Of a stretch of DNA of 38,772 nucleotides, positions 37,953 to 38,772 are shown piece by piece. Numbering within the stretch: position 1 is the first letter of the stretch; each line of letters opens with the position of its first letter. Under the pieces are notes generated by a model. The model was not told where the DNA came from. It saw only the letters and a program-made list of their open reading frames with translations, and did not search any database. The position numbers were made by a program, and so were the translations under genes. The stretch is from CBDUEV01 sp965366365 (GTDB lineage Bacteria > Actinomycetota > Acidimicrobiia > Spongiisociales > JAENVV01): the NCBI GenBank assembly GCA_965366365.1, contig CBDUEV010000023.1, positions 1 to 38,772 on the forward strand, written 5' to 3'.

Positions 37953-38772
37953 TCAACGGATCTCGTCGCGGAACTGACGGAAATCGTCGATGAACCGGGC
38001 GATTTTGTGGGGGACGGATTCTTCGATGGGCATCAGGTCGGTGTGGGCGATCCCGTCGGCGGCTCGCTCCAACCCGTTCTCCACCTGCGCCGCCCAGACC
38101 TTGGTCGACACCACGGCGGCGATCAGAAAGGTCATCAGGACGGTCAGGGCGATGCTCAGCGCCGACCACACACTCAAAGCGTCGGCGGCCGCCGCAATCA
38201 CCGTGCCTGCCACCACGGAACCGAGCAAACCGCCCCCGGCCAGGCCGACGCCGAGGTTGGTCAGCCGACCCGTGTCGGCTTCGATGCTGACAATGTGCTG
38301 GTCGTCGGAGATGCTCTCCACCGTATGGGTGACCTGGCGGAGGCTGCGCAGCGAACCGGTGCCCTGGCTGAGTTTGAGGCCCTGGCGGATGGAGGTGAGG
38401 GCGCTGGGATTCTTCACCCAGGTCACGCCGTCGGGAGCCCGGCGGGTGGGCCGCAACCCCTCATGCTTGGTCATCCAGGTGTCGATGGTCCGGTCGAGTT
38501 CGGGAAGCGGACCGGTCGCCACGAACCGGGTCGACAGAGTCCGGGGAGCAAAGAGTCGATCCGTCCACCCCTGAGCGGTGCGCGGCTCGGGGCGTGAGAA
38601 CTCCTCGAGCAGGGCCCGCCGAACGTGGCTGACGTCTATCCCGAGCTCGGCGGCGACGCGTTCGAGAGCGGGAGGGTCCAGTTTCGGGTCGGCGAACTCG
38701 GAGTCGGACTGGAGCTGAATCGCCCGCTTGAGCACCCGCTCGGCGCTCTTCGACGTGAGCGCGTCGAGTCGA
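37953..38772 (-). CDS. Membrane protein with N-terminal helical (SHOCT/DUF1707-like) region, 5' end cut
   Basis: At least 273 residues; the frame is still open at the window end, reading RLDALTSKSAERV before the first in-window GTG (38735), so the true start lies outside. The N-terminal helical region (VLKRAIQLQSDSEF...LDPPALERVAAELGIDVSHVRRALLEEF) is the short 'alpha-helix then regulator-like' pattern found before membrane domains in actinobacteria. Two membrane segments follow near the end (NLGVGLAGGGLLGSVVAGTVIAAAADALSV; WSALSIALTVLMTFLIAAVVSTKVW). The tail is amphipathic (HKIARFIDDFRQFRDEIR). Function unknown. Confidence 0.7.
   Translation of the reverse strand, partial: RLDALTSKSAERVLKRAIQLQSDSEFADPKLDPPALERVAAELGIDVSHVRRALLEEFSRPEPRTAQGWTDRLFAPRTLSTRFVATGPLPELDRTIDTWMTKHEGLRPTRRAPDGVTWVKNPSALTSIRQGLKLSQGTGSLRSLRQVTHTVESISDDQHIVSIEADTGRLTNLGVGLAGGGLLGSVVAGTVIAAAADALSVWSALSIALTVLMTFLIAAVVSTKVWAAQVENGLERAADGIAHTDLMPIEESVPHKIARFIDDFRQFRDEIR

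Overview
The window is 38.8 kb of gene-dense, GC-rich DNA with about 43 protein-coding genes and no rRNA, tRNA, insertion sequence, phage or CRISPR array that I can see. The gene set points to Actinomycetota: clpS next to a DUF2017 gene, an HBHA-like Lys/Ala-rich protein preceded by an XRE regulator (the mycobacterial Rv0474-Rv0475 order), a DivIVA-motif protein, a GreA gene and a large share of leaderless starts. A form II CO-dehydrogenase-type operon and a selenoprotein SelD make a deep-branching lineage such as Acidimicrobiia more likely than Streptomyces or Mycobacterium. The class-level placement is inference only.

Layout. 1-7.2 kb: a partial GH13 alpha-glucosidase/amylase, an AlkC-type DNA alkylation repair protein, prephenate dehydratase (pheA), a CpaE/MinD-like ATPase coupled to a small beta-rich protein, an excisionase-type HTH protein, DUF2017-clpS, and a TrmA/RlmD-type 23S rRNA m5U methyltransferase. 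7.4-18.5 kb: a molybdenum hydroxylase operon in the order coxS-coxL-coxM, rhodanese, coxD (MoxR ATPase), a secreted M15 peptidase, a Vms1/eRF1-like protein, coxE (VWA), two XdhC-type proteins, a MocA/MobA-like cytidylyltransferase and coxG. CoxL has the form II AYRGAGR loop, so CO is not assured as substrate. 18.6-22.2 kb: a DUF4332 protein, the HBHA-like/XRE pair, and an acyltransferase/SDR pair. 22.3-28.4 kb: a small unknown gene followed by aroF and tyrA (with pheA at 2.6 kb this covers the entry step and both branches of Phe/Tyr synthesis), an M20 amidohydrolase, nadE and a class IV aminotransferase. 28.4-33.7 kb: a secreted LytM peptidase, a REC-GGDEF-degenerate HD-GYP protein, mgtE and a DivIVA-motif protein. 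33.8-38.8 kb: greA, selD, a DUF3224-hydrolase-ferredoxin operon, a GNAT-like protein and a partial membrane protein.

Main discoveries. selD is interrupted by an in-frame UGA at 34408-34410, exactly at the active-site Cys position, and a well-formed hairpin follows it. This is a selenocysteine codon, so the gene really starts at 34372. At 15 gene starts a TANNNT box lies 6-8 nt before the start codon, the signature of leaderless mRNAs; this also resets several start codons (AlkC, CoxD). The cox operon carries two unexpected passengers, a peptidoglycan-type peptidase and an eRF1-like protein with GGW in place of GGQ. The XRE-HBHA operon has an inverted repeat over its -35 box.

Organisation is compact. 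Many operon partners overlap by 4 bp (ATGA or GTGA), implying translational coupling. No gene-free stretch exceeds about 180 bp.
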